Below, one piece after another: positions 25,581-34,323 of a stretch of 64,000 bases of DNA. The notes beneath the pieces were generated by a model. The model had not been told where the DNA came from. It searched no databases and worked only from the letters and a program-made list of their open reading frames with translations. Position 1 is the stretch's first letter. Every line of letters begins with the position of its first letter. The position numbers and the translations under genes are program-made. Origin of the DNA: Pseudomaricurvus sp050633365 (lineage in GTDB: Bacteria > Pseudomonadota > Gammaproteobacteria > Pseudomonadales > Cellvibrionaceae); the NCBI GenBank assembly GCA_050633365.1, contig JBOEGJ010000018.1:62001-126000 (forward strand), written 5' to 3'.

Positions 25581-26580
25581 CTATTCCGTTCTCCTCCAAA
25601 AAGCTCTTCATTGACTGATAATTTTTCTTATATTGGATCGAAAAATCGTCAAAATAGTCTGCTCTCAAGAAGCGATCCACACTTTCAATCAACTCTTCCT
25701 TTGGGATTATTTCTTTGTCTTCCGCATAAATACAAGGCAGCTCGAACCCCTGACTAAAAGACCAACATCGGGTGCAGTTGGCAAAGAACATGGTCGGGTT
25801 CCCATGGGCTAGATGAAACATATTTCCGTGTAAACGCCAGCCTATCGCACCATAGCTTTCATCTACTAGTTTTTGATACGGCTTAATATCGAATTCGTAG
25901 AGCTCTTCCATCTTCTTCTGAAAGAAAGGTAGTTTTCTACGAGAACAATACAAATCCTTTATTTTTTGGGCAGCGAGAACAGGCTTCATTCCACGCCGTA
26001 TAAGCTCATCGACAATAATGGATATATTTCTATCATGACCTTTACGCGCGGTTATTACGACCTGCTTAGAGTTCTTTTTGTTCAAGTTCCAGACCGGCTT
26101 AAGCGATCGATAAAGCGTTGGGCACCCGGTCATTCGAACATTTTCAATACCCGCCGCCTTCAACACCTCAAACGTTCGAGGATCTCTTGCACTCGAAAAT
26201 TCACATTTCTCATGTATTTTTTTAAGCAACGCAACTGTTTCCTCATCAAAACAGAAGGTGTCAATGTTGTACTTATGCTGAGTTGTGCCAACGCCCAACG
26301 GAACAAAAGGTATTGTAATTTGATCAAGCTCATCAATCGTAATCATCCAACGACCTGGCTTGGCTACATGGGCGTACCAAAGGTTAGTCCCGACGATGAC
26401 AGCCACATCACACTGATTAATACGTTCTATATCACCCGGATTTAGTGGCTTTCGAGGATCGATATCGATACTAAGCTCTTTATCATAGGCCAATATTTTT
26501 TTGACGCTATCCTCGATAAAATGATCACCAACATTATTGGTTGAAAGTCGAGGATTAATGAACGCTACTTTTTGAGCCAT
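25567..26580 (-). CDS. Polysaccharide pyruvyltransferase-family protein
   Basis: A 337-residue protein of the WcaK/CsaB-type polysaccharide pyruvyltransferase family. Recognisable parts are the start FINPRLSTNNVGDHFIEDS, VIVGTNLWYA, SARDPRTFEVLKAAGI, VRMTGCPTLY and YGAIGWRLHGNMFHLAHGNPT near 245-265, which in family members binds the donor region. Known members put pyruvate ketals on sugars; relatives have other or unknown acceptors. It follows the carbamoyltransferase gene after 93 bases on the same strand, is A+T-rich, and converges on the GT-C-like gene with overlapping stops. AAGG precedes ATG 26580. Confidence 0.82.
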   Translation of the reverse strand: MAQKVAFINPRLSTNNVGDHFIEDSVKKILAYDKELSIDIDPRKPLNPGDIERINQCDVAVIVGTNLWYAHVAKPGRWMITIDELDQITIPFVPLGVGTTQHKYNIDTFCFDEETVALLKKIHEKCEFSSARDPRTFEVLKAAGIENVRMTGCPTLYRSLKPVWNLNKKNSKQVVITARKGHDRNISIIVDELIRRGMKPVLAAQKIKDLYCSRRKLPFFQKKMEELYEFDIKPYQKLVDESYGAIGWRLHGNMFHLAHGNPTMFFANCTRCWSFSQGFELPCIYAEDKEIIPKEELIESVDRFLRADYFDDFSIQYKKNYQSMKSFLEENGIEHNL

Positions 26581-26673
26581 TTTAATTACCTTAAGTCTTA
26601 GTCTCTTATCCCTATTCTAAAAATGTCCATCTCTCCTTGATGAGATTTATTCTGCGCCAAAAGCACAACCACT

Positions 26674-28401
26674 TCACTTAACCACTAATATATCTTCCAT
26701 AATCAGATACTCTAGATCCGACCCAAAGAACATATTCAGTGCATCCTCAGGGGAGCAAATCATCGCTTCACCACGACGATTTAACGAAGTATTCATGACC
26801 ACCGCGTTACCCGTGAGCTTTTCCATTTCTTCCATCAGTTTGTAATAAGGGTCATTTACCCCCGGCTGCAAGGCCTGAGCTCGTGCGGTTCCATCTTCAT
26901 GGACCACCTCGGGCACACGAGTTTTCCACTCTTCATTCACTTCAAAAGTAAATGTCATGTACGGCGCAGGGTGATCGACCTTAAACATTTCTGTAGCAGT
27001 ACGGCTAAGCATACTTGGGCAAAAAGGTCTCCAGCGTTCACGAAATTTGATCTGTTCGTTAATTTTATCGGCAACGCCTTCGACACTGGGACAACCCAAA
27101 ATCGAGCGCCCGCCCAAAGCCCGCGGGCCGAATTCCATGCGCCCCTGAAACCACGCAACAGGATTCCCAGCCGCCAGCACTTTTGCCATTTCAACAGGAA
27201 CGTTATCGATCTGTTTCCAGCTCGGGTTGTTGGGATGCTTAGCACAAGCGGCGATGATCTCTTCGTTGGTATAACTTGGACCGAGATAAACGTGCTCTAA
27301 CTTTTCAACCGGCACGCCACGCTCTTCAGAAACGTAAGCTGCAGCGCCAATTGCTGTGCCTGCATCGCCAGAGGCTGGCTGTACAAACAACTCTCTAAGC
27401 TCTTCACGGGCCACGATTTTTTGATTCAACTTGACATTAAGTGCGCCGCCGCCAGCGAAGGCTAACTTTCCGGTTTCTTTAAGAATATCCCCTAAGTAGT
27501 AATCCATCATTTGCAGCGCGAGCTTTTCAAATAGGGCTTGCATGCTCGCGGCGTAATGGATATAGGGCTCATCAGCGATATCACCTTCGCGCTTTGGCCC
27601 CAACCACTCGATCAATTTCTCGGTAAAATAATAACCTTTGCCTTTATCTTTATGACGACGTAAACCAATAACGTTGGCGTACTCGGTGTTAATGATTAGT
27701 TCGCCATTTTCAAATTTTGCCAAGCGGGAGAAATCGTATTTGGATGCATCACCATAGGGCGCCATACCCATAACCTTATATTCACCATCGAGCATTTCAA
27801 AACCCAAAAATTCGGTGATAGCGCCGTAAAGTCCACCCAACGAATCGGGATCGACAAACTCTTTGATTTTGTGAATTTTTCCATTTTCGCCATAACCAAA
27901 AAACGTTGTGGCGTATTCGCCCTTACCATCAATACCCATGATGGCAGTTTTTTCCTTAAAACCGCTGCAGTGATAAGCACTAGATGCATGCGCCATATGA
28001 TGCTCGACAGATTCAATCTCAACATTTTTTGGATTGATACCCAACTGCTCAAGCAACCAAGTCACCTTCTTTTTATAGCGACGATAACGACGATTACCGT
28101 TAAAGATTGCATCTAATGCACGATCTGGAGCGTACCAATATCGCTTCGCAAAATGCCAGCGGTGAGGCTCGGTAATACTGATAGGCGCAAAAGGTATGGC
28201 GACAACATTGACCTCTTCGGGTTTGATCCCCGCCTCTTCCAGGCAGAACTTGGCCGATTCATAGGGCAAACGATTCTTTGCGTGTTTGTCTCGAACAAAA
28301 CGCTCTTCTTCAGCCGCAGCAACTAACTTGCCATCAATGTACAAGGCCGCTGAGGGATCGTGATTCAGGGCTCCGGACAAACCTAAGACAATTAAAGACA
28401 C
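26674..28401 (-). CDS. Carbamoyltransferase, NodU/CmcH family (LPS core)
   Basis: A 575-residue O-carbamoyltransferase. The N-terminal half is a kinase-like (ASKHA) fold, seen in VLGLSGALNHDPSAALYIDG, EEERFVRDKH and HHMAHASSAYHCSGF. The C-terminal half is the YrdC-like part with WFQGRMEFGPRALGGRSIL and VVMNTSLNRRGEAMICSPEDA. Pseudomonas carries a carbamoyltransferase at the same place, which carbamoylates an inner-core heptose; the same role is the best guess here. The start is GTG at 28401, supported by GAGG 8 bases upstream. It lies 30 bases after the double-kinase gene. Confidence 0.92.
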   Translation of the reverse strand: MSLIVLGLSGALNHDPSAALYIDGKLVAAAEEERFVRDKHAKNRLPYESAKFCLEEAGIKPEEVNVVAIPFAPISITEPHRWHFAKRYWYAPDRALDAIFNGNRRYRRYKKKVTWLLEQLGINPKNVEIESVEHHMAHASSAYHCSGFKEKTAIMGIDGKGEYATTFFGYGENGKIHKIKEFVDPDSLGGLYGAITEFLGFEMLDGEYKVMGMAPYGDASKYDFSRLAKFENGELIINTEYANVIGLRRHKDKGKGYYFTEKLIEWLGPKREGDIADEPYIHYAASMQALFEKLALQMMDYYLGDILKETGKLAFAGGGALNVKLNQKIVAREELRELFVQPASGDAGTAIGAAAYVSEERGVPVEKLEHVYLGPSYTNEEIIAACAKHPNNPSWKQIDNVPVEMAKVLAAGNPVAWFQGRMEFGPRALGGRSILGCPSVEGVADKINEQIKFRERWRPFCPSMLSRTATEMFKVDHPAPYMTFTFEVNEEWKTRVPEVVHEDGTARAQALQPGVNDPYYKLMEEMEKLTGNAVVMNTSLNRRGEAMICSPEDALNMFFGSDLEYLIMEDILVVK

Positions 28402-28431
28402 GCAATTAACCTCTTTACTAAATTCAAAATT

Positions 28432-29850
28432 CTAGGAATTAAGCACTTTCTTAAAATGCTCATAGGGTTGAGAGTTAGGTTTCCAATTTCTAAGCAAACG
28501 CGCCTTATCTTTTGCAAACGCTTTTTGCCAACTGGACTGTTTCTTATGCCAACAAATCGAATCAAGGTCGATTACGCACAACTGCTCATCCCATAATAAA
28601 TTCGTGGCTTTAAAGTCGCCATGACTGATTTGGTGCTGGCTCATAATAGTGAGAAGCTGCTCGATATCTTGCGTCACTCGAGGCAATAGAGACTGACCAC
28701 CCTGCTCGGAATTATTTCCGTCATCACTCTGTATCAGGTCCAACAAGTCCAACCCTTCGTTCGCTTCCACGAGCAGGTAACCGCGTCGTCGAAAAGGCCC
28801 CAAGCGCTCTTCTTTCAAAGCCAAAGGTTTAGGCGTATGGATACCCAATACTCGAAGACGGATACCCGCCTGCCAACTGATCCAGGCCCGGGTCGGACGC
28901 CAAAATCGCTTTAGACCATGCCAAAATGACTTAATGTTGTAACGCTTAATGACGAGCTTGCGACCCGCCACCTCGATCAACCCGACGGTAGCACTGGCGC
29001 CGTCTTTCAAGATTGTCGAAGACGCCAAAGCCTGATCAAGATCTTTCAGTATCGGCGCCAACCAACCGCTCTCTTCACGCCAAACTGCGCAAAATTCACC
29101 CATGGACTGCTGCACCCGAAACAAGCTGCAATCTCTGACCGACTTTTCGCTCAAGTCCGCAGCGCGCTTGGCCTGCCAACGTTGGGCGTGGGCGCATACT
29201 GTACCATAATCTAGCGAGCTTGCCGCGATCCGGTTATAGCCCTCAACCAAGCTAGACCACCAGTGCTGATGTAATTGAGCCAAGAATAAGCCTAGGTTTT
29301 CACCCTTATTCTGAGCCCCTTCAGCCGCCGAGGTATCAGCGGCATCGATTATCCAGCATTGCTCTCGATAGAAGAGGATATTTCCCGGGTGGATGTCTTG
29401 ATGAATAAGATCGCTATTGTGAAGTATTGCAAGCGTTTGCACCGCATCATACGCCGCCTTCGGGATCTCTTGACGATTAGATATTGCCGAAACGCTCAGC
29501 TGCGCCTTTACGGCTAAGGTTTCACAACCTTCAAAGTACTCCGTGAATAGCCAAGCGCCTTTGCCACTGGTCGCTCCCACACCAATCAGCAATGGTGTCG
29601 GGATACCCTTTGACGCCAATCGCTCGATTGCTGCGGCTTCTTCTCGAGCCTTTTTCTCGGCCCTCGGCCCCACAAACAATTTCACTAAACGTGTGTTCTG
29701 CCCCATTCGGGCGCGAGCCACGTAACGCTTGGCGGGCAATACTCGCAACCACTGTTCAATAACAAGCTCGCCATCAGGCAGAGTAATCGAGAGCGGCAAC
29801 TCAGGCTCCCGCCCAGCTTGCGCCAACAACTCTAAGGTTACAGCCTTCAC
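28432..29850 (-). CDS. Double kinase-fold protein, LPS core cluster
   Basis: A 472-residue protein with two kinase-like domains in tandem. The first has HQDIHPGN (150-157) and IIDAAD (167-172). The second has HGDFKATN (410-417) and VIDLDS (426-431). Both keep the catalytic Asp and the metal-binding Asn and Asp, unlike the next upstream gene. A similar large gene precedes the carbamoyltransferase in Pseudomonas. It presumably phosphorylates core heptose, but the target is not shown by sequence. The start is GTG at 29850, overlapping the previous stop as GTGA, so translation is likely coupled. Confidence 0.82.
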   Translation of the reverse strand: MKAVTLELLAQAGREPELPLSITLPDGELVIEQWLRVLPAKRYVARARMGQNTRLVKLFVGPRAEKKAREEAAAIERLASKGIPTPLLIGVGATSGKGAWLFTEYFEGCETLAVKAQLSVSAISNRQEIPKAAYDAVQTLAILHNSDLIHQDIHPGNILFYREQCWIIDAADTSAAEGAQNKGENLGLFLAQLHQHWWSSLVEGYNRIAASSLDYGTVCAHAQRWQAKRAADLSEKSVRDCSLFRVQQSMGEFCAVWREESGWLAPILKDLDQALASSTILKDGASATVGLIEVAGRKLVIKRYNIKSFWHGLKRFWRPTRAWISWQAGIRLRVLGIHTPKPLALKEERLGPFRRRGYLLVEANEGLDLLDLIQSDDGNNSEQGGQSLLPRVTQDIEQLLTIMSQHQISHGDFKATNLLWDEQLCVIDLDSICWHKKQSSWQKAFAKDKARLLRNWKPNSQPYEHFKKVLNS

Positions 29851-30620
29851 GATCTAGCGGCCTTGTTTGCTCGACGCCGCCCCATCAATGACTGAAATTG
29901 AGCTAACGGCTTAGATGGCTTCAAGTGCGTTAAGTAACTTTCCAGAAAGCTCTGTTGCTCAGTATCACTCCAAGCATTACAGCGTCGTAACAAAGCTTCA
30001 ACATCGGCCACTCGATCACGCCATTTGAGCAGTTGATAACGCGTTTTTTCAAGATCGATAAAACGAACAGGATCGCTGCACTCGATATCCTGTAAGCGCA
30101 AGTACACATGCTTAGGGTAAAGACAATGATGTGTCAGGCGCGCATTGTGTAACCGCGCAATAGCAACACCGATGCTCGAACACCAGCGAGCGCGCTGATC
30201 GACGGAATATCCCTTCCAGTGCGGTAAAACCTCTGACAGGGCTTGATAATCATCCAGCGCGGCGGTGAGCAAAATGGCTTGGGGGCCGTCCGACGATCGA
30301 CGCTCTGCAAAAAAAACAGCATCGAGCGCCGCAATTCCCGCCTCAGCATAGGCACTGATGTTTCTGAGCTCTCTCGAAAAGGTAGGCTCACCCAACGGCC
30401 TCTGCCAGCTCAGCGACTGATGGTTGCATTGGCGCTTGAGGTAGAATGCGAGGGTTTTATCACCTAATTCGAGCTCCAATCGGCACACGCTACTCCAGCC
30501 TCCGCGCTCAGTATTCGGGATATCGACCGCCTCGAGTTTCAAATTCCACAGGGATTCAAAAGAATCCAGCTGGTGAGCCTTCAACAGCGTTTGATACTCA
30601 GGCGAGATGAAATCTTCCAC
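29847..30620 (-). CDS. InaA/WapQ-like kinase-fold protein lacking the catalytic Asp
   Basis: A 257-residue member of the lipopolysaccharide kinase/InaA group. The anchor lysine is Lys62 (YLKRQ). The catalytic loop is THHCLYPKHVYL (163-174), in which HxD is replaced by HHC, and the second acidic site is FIDLEK (187-192). The HxCLYxKH form is, as I recall, a regular feature of this subfamily, so the protein is probably intact rather than decayed. Activity as a kinase is uncertain. The start is GTG at 30620, overlapping the upstream stop as TAGTG. It corresponds in position to wapQ of Pseudomonas. Confidence 0.75.
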   Translation of the reverse strand: MEDFISPEYQTLLKAHQLDSFESLWNLKLEAVDIPNTERGGWSSVCRLELELGDKTLAFYLKRQCNHQSLSWQRPLGEPTFSRELRNISAYAEAGIAALDAVFFAERRSSDGPQAILLTAALDDYQALSEVLPHWKGYSVDQRARWCSSIGVAIARLHNARLTHHCLYPKHVYLRLQDIECSDPVRFIDLEKTRYQLLKWRDRVADVEALLRRCNAWSDTEQQSFLESYLTHLKPSKPLAQFQSLMGRRRANKAARS

Positions 30621-31369
30621 TAATCACGCCCCTTGAAAAAACGCACCACTTTTTGCATATCTCGCTCATCTTTTGCGTCTAGCTGGGCGCCACCACGATA
30701 AAGTCGATAGAATTCTCGGCGCTGCTCAGAGGTCAGTGTTTTTTTCGCGATTTTGTCAAGACAGGCTATATCTTTGATTCTTCGGTATTCGAAGAAAGGG
30801 CCCCACCAAAAGGTACCCGAAGGGCAGTCAATCAAGTGAATTTTAGGATCGGATTGCTCACCAGAAACAAGAATGTTTCGCCATTTCCAATCATTGTGAG
30901 CGAACTTGTGCTCATGCATAACGGCCGATGCGCTAGCCACCTTCTGGGACACTTTATTAACCCAGTTATTGTCATCTAATAATGGCGATTGCTGACTCGC
31001 CAAGGAGGCTAAATCAACAGAGCCCACCACTTCTGCGGTAACGACAACCCCCCTCCGAGGAGATTTCCACCAAGGATCTTCACCGTAGGCCACGAGTGCC
31101 GCGACGGGCAAATTCCAACGATCAAAGCGCGCTAAATTACTCCACTCACGTCGCGCCTTAGAGACACCCACGAATTCGGCAACTCCCTCACCGGCACGTC
31201 GGTAACGCTTGACATAATAACCCTGACCATCGAGTTCAACACGATCCACTGAACACAATGAACTCGTCGTAATCGACTCTCCCTTGAGAGACCAAACCGA
31301 CTCGAGCGACGAGAACGCCTCTTTCGCTTCGGGCAGTGATTCATCAATACCGTTATACCAAACCGACAT
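30620..31369 (-). CDS. WapP/InaA-like LPS core kinase
   Basis: A 249-residue kinase-fold protein. The anchor lysine is Lys54 (YYVKRY), the catalytic loop is HNDWKWRN (158-165) with Asp160 and Asn165, and the metal site is Asp181 in IHLIDCPSG. The key residues of an active small-molecule kinase are thus present. The open frame extends to 31438, but ATG 31369 is chosen because it overlaps the waaP stop as TGATG and gives the family's usual length. By position it matches wapP of Pseudomonas, implicated in inner-core phosphorylation. Confidence 0.82.
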   Translation of the reverse strand: MSVWYNGIDESLPEAKEAFSSLESVWSLKGESITTSSLCSVDRVELDGQGYYVKRYRRAGEGVAEFVGVSKARREWSNLARFDRWNLPVAALVAYGEDPWWKSPRRGVVVTAEVVGSVDLASLASQQSPLLDDNNWVNKVSQKVASASAVMHEHKFAHNDWKWRNILVSGEQSDPKIHLIDCPSGTFWWGPFFEYRRIKDIACLDKIAKKTLTSEQRREFYRLYRGGAQLDAKDERDMQKVVRFFKGRD

Positions 31370-32169
31370 CAGCGCACAATTCCTTTGCGTAAGGCCTTGG
31401 CATATAAAGCCTGAGCTTTGGCCTCTACTTGAGACCAAAGACGCCGATCCTTTTCTAAGGCCTGACGCAACGGCAAGCCGGTATAGCCTCTAATAAAACG
31501 CAATTTATCTCTCTCTGTCAGCGGCACATCAAAAGCCGAATAATAAAGACTCGCCAGATCTTTTAAGCGCCAGCGATAGGGCAGTGCTTTGTGAATGAGA
31601 GCTCGATGTAAATCGATCAAGGCGAGATCGGGATCGACATTGGGCTCATGATTTTTCAGCAAAAAATGACAAATGTAAAAGTCGCGATGATTGACACCCG
31701 CGTCATGCATCGCCCGTGTCATTTGACACACCTTGGTGAGCAAGGCTCGCTTTTCGACCGTCGTGGGTGGCTGCTGTCGCCATTCGATGGCGAGATCTTC
31801 GAGCGAAATCGACGGTTCAATGGCCTCGGTGATAATAAACGAGTGCTGCTTCGCAGGATTATTTCCTCGTTCGGCAAAGGCCGCAACGGTCATAGTGCCC
31901 ACGCCCACACCGGTCAAAGCATCGACCGCGTTCTTTTCGTTGGCCGCTCCCAAAATGGGAAGACGAAATTGCAGCAGATTTTTAACGATTTCTTTCCAGC
32001 CCACCCCTCGATGCAGCTTTAAAAAATAGCCCTTACCAGCGACTTCAAAACGCAACGTACGACGCCCTTCTAGTTCGCGATAGACTTCACCAGTGATGAA
32101 TTCAACTTCGTCGAATGGGTCTTTGCCCCGCCAAAGCGACTGAAAAGTTTCGTTCAAAAACGCCGTCAT
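31369..32169 (-). CDS. waaP: LPS core heptose(I) kinase WaaP
   Basis: A 266-residue heptose kinase. Visible motifs are the N-terminal start SLWRGKDPFDEVEFITGEVYR, the anchor Lys51 (YFLKLHRG), the catalytic loop HRDFYICHFL (161-170) with Asp163, and LIDLHR (185-190) with Asp187. It phosphorylates the first heptose of the core, a step required for outer-membrane integrity in Pseudomonas and enteric bacteria. ATG 32169 overlaps the waaG stop as ATGA; the frame from 32187 is less likely. Confidence 0.94.
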   Translation of the reverse strand: MTAFLNETFQSLWRGKDPFDEVEFITGEVYRELEGRRTLRFEVAGKGYFLKLHRGVGWKEIVKNLLQFRLPILGAANEKNAVDALTGVGVGTMTVAAFAERGNNPAKQHSFIITEAIEPSISLEDLAIEWRQQPPTTVEKRALLTKVCQMTRAMHDAGVNHRDFYICHFLLKNHEPNVDPDLALIDLHRALIHKALPYRWRLKDLASLYYSAFDVPLTERDKLRFIRGYTGLPLRQALEKDRRLWSQVEAKAQALYAKALRKGIVR

Positions 32170-33305
32170 TGTTTGCTCGCCATACAATCGAGTATTTTTT
32201 CAGCTGCGACTTGAGGCATACTATAAACATCAACGCTGCGAGAAAAACCCTCACCTCGCTGACGCCACTCAGCTCTCATCGTATCCACATCGGCCAGCAT
32301 CGCCGATAACGCTTCAGTAAGTGCATTCGAATCAAATGGCGACGGTAATACCCGCCCCATATTAGCGTCAGTCACGTAATGTGCGTAACCACAAACATCG
32401 GTAACCAGCACCGGTAACCCCGCCACTAAGGCTTCTACCAATACCGTCCCGGTGTTTTCATGTCTGGCAGGGTGGAGCAACAAATCTGCTCCCTGCATAA
32501 AACGTGGAATGTCGTCGCGACCTTCAAACACCTGAAACTGTTTTTCAACACCCAATTGTTTGGCCTGCTTTAACAGTGAACGAGGATTATCTTGACCAAT
32601 CACAAACAAGCGAGTCTTCTGGCGCTCACTCACGGGTAGTGCAGCTAATGCGTTAACGGCTCGGTCGACGCCTTTGGTTTTGAACCCAGAGCCGACCATG
32701 AGCAGCAATTTTTCATCGTCGGCTATATTGAACTCTCTGCGAAATTCACCGCGAATCTCGCTGGCATTACTCGGTGCTATTCGATCTTTCGATATACCGG
32801 GAGGCAATAAATGCAAGCGCTCGGATTGAGTGCCATAAAACCTTTGAAACATCGGAATTTGCAGCTTAGAAATCATCAACACCTGGGTGCAACTGGTCTC
32901 GCCAAATACCGCGCGTTCGTAGGATGAAAAATGTTTGTAACGGCCGCCTAAACGATAAAAATCTCCGTAGAGCTCCGTCACCCGAGATTCGTAACAACCA
33001 TCCGCGGCGTAATACACATCGAGCCCCGGCATCTTATTAAACCCCACCAACAAATCCACAGGATTTTGTTGCCGGTGTTCCGTGACCCATCGAGTAAACT
33101 GACGGTTCTTACTCTGACTGCTCCAGCCTTTTTTAGGAACCAAACACAACTCAATCCAATCGGGTAAATCACCCTGCCATTCAAAGGCGTAGACTCGTAT
33201 TGCCGCTCCGGACAGGTGGCACTCTTGCGCGATACGTAACAGATCACGCTGCAAACCACCGAAGGGAAAATACTTATACAAACAAAATGCGATGCGCTTA
33301 GGCAT
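32166..33305 (-). CDS. waaG: LPS core glycosyltransferase WaaG
   Basis: A 379-residue GT-B (GT4) glycosyltransferase. The opening motif FCLYKYFPFGGLQRDLLRIA binds the inner-membrane face and acceptor, and the C-terminal half has GSGFKTKGVDRAVNAL, HPARHENTGTVLVEALVAGLP. WaaG adds the first outer-core hexose to heptose II (glucose in E. coli, galactosamine in Pseudomonas). Length and order (waaC, waaG, waaP) match the family. The waaC stop is 4 bases before ATG 33305, so translation is probably coupled. Confidence 0.94.
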   Translation of the reverse strand: MPKRIAFCLYKYFPFGGLQRDLLRIAQECHLSGAAIRVYAFEWQGDLPDWIELCLVPKKGWSSQSKNRQFTRWVTEHRQQNPVDLLVGFNKMPGLDVYYAADGCYESRVTELYGDFYRLGGRYKHFSSYERAVFGETSCTQVLMISKLQIPMFQRFYGTQSERLHLLPPGISKDRIAPSNASEIRGEFRREFNIADDEKLLLMVGSGFKTKGVDRAVNALAALPVSERQKTRLFVIGQDNPRSLLKQAKQLGVEKQFQVFEGRDDIPRFMQGADLLLHPARHENTGTVLVEALVAGLPVLVTDVCGYAHYVTDANMGRVLPSPFDSNALTEALSAMLADVDTMRAEWRQRGEGFSRSVDVYSMPQVAAEKILDCMASKQ

Positions 33306-33309
33306 GGAT

Positions 33310-34323
33310 TCAATCCGTCTCAGCGGGTGCCGAAATAGGCAGCATTGGGTGTAAAGCTGCCAGTAGAATATCTGGAGTCAGCGGCGAGAACACCTCGGGA
33401 TCTGCCACCTGCGCAACCGGCTCACAATCGCCAGCGCACAAGTGAATTTGATTTTCGCCATAGGCTCCCACAAGCGCCGGACTGGTGGGGCCATACACAG
33501 ATACTGTCGGAATATTCAGCGCTGCACTGAGATGACCAAGGCCGGTATCAACCGCAACAACGGCAGTGGCCTGCCCCAATACACCCGCCAATCCATTGAG
33601 ATTGAGTTTAGGCAGTACTTCAGCCCCGCGAATACCTTTGGCAATGCGATAGGCGCGATCTTTTTCGATATCATTACCCCACGGCATGCGCACTCGTATA
33701 CCTTGAGCCGTCAGGCTTTTGGCCAACTCAACCCAGTATGCCTCGGGGTAGTGTTTATCGTGACGAGTGGTGCCGTGTAAAAAAACCACGTTGGGCGATT
33801 CTGGGGTCACACTGCAAAAGCGGCTGCGGTCGACACCATAACTGCCTTTGCTATCAGGCTTTTTGTAATCTAACGCCTGAGCAAACAGCTCGCGGGTGCG
33901 CTCGACGGCATGCAGCTGTTTCGACACGGCGTATTGATGCTGATAAGCCCATGAGGCCAAACGCTCACGCACTGAGTGTTTATCAAAGCCCGCCGCTGGC
34001 GCTTTCACCAGTTTGGTCACCCAGGCACTCTTGAGCAGCCCTTGAGCATCGATCACCAAATCGTAGTGGTGCTTGCGAAGCTGTGTACGAAACTGTTTCC
34101 ACTCAACTGAACCCATGGTTTGAAAAATATGTTTGCGCCAGCGGCGAATGGCCACAGGGATCACACGATCGACCGCAGGGTGCCACTTGGGAATTTCGGC
34201 AAACCCCTCTTCGACCACCCAATCGAACTGAATGTTAGGATGGGCCCGCTGTGCATCGGTAATCGCAGGCAGAGTGTGAATAACGTCTCCCATGGACGAG
34301 GTTTTAACAATCAACACTCTCAT
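33310..34323 (-). CDS. waaC: LPS heptosyltransferase I WaaC
   Basis: A 337-residue GT9 heptosyltransferase. The start MRVLIVKTSSMGDVIHTLPA is the WaaC signature, followed by WVVEEGFAEIP. The donor-binding block AVVAVDTGLGHLSAALNIPT and VSVYGPTSP are in the C-terminal half. WaaC transfers the first heptose from ADP-heptose to Kdo2-lipid A. It is in the operon waaF-waaC-waaG and its ATG overlaps the waaF stop by four bases. Confidence 0.96.
   Translation of the reverse strand: MRVLIVKTSSMGDVIHTLPAITDAQRAHPNIQFDWVVEEGFAEIPKWHPAVDRVIPVAIRRWRKHIFQTMGSVEWKQFRTQLRKHHYDLVIDAQGLLKSAWVTKLVKAPAAGFDKHSVRERLASWAYQHQYAVSKQLHAVERTRELFAQALDYKKPDSKGSYGVDRSRFCSVTPESPNVVFLHGTTRHDKHYPEAYWVELAKSLTAQGIRVRMPWGNDIEKDRAYRIAKGIRGAEVLPKLNLNGLAGVLGQATAVVAVDTGLGHLSAALNIPTVSVYGPTSPALVGAYGENQIHLCAGDCEPVAQVADPEVFSPLTPDILLAALHPMLPISAPAETD

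Noticed and set aside
21312..26580. Possible insertion sequence or genomic island borders around the A+T-rich genes.
   Set aside because: No transposase, integrase, tRNA gene or flanking direct repeats were found. Transfer is inferred only from composition and content.
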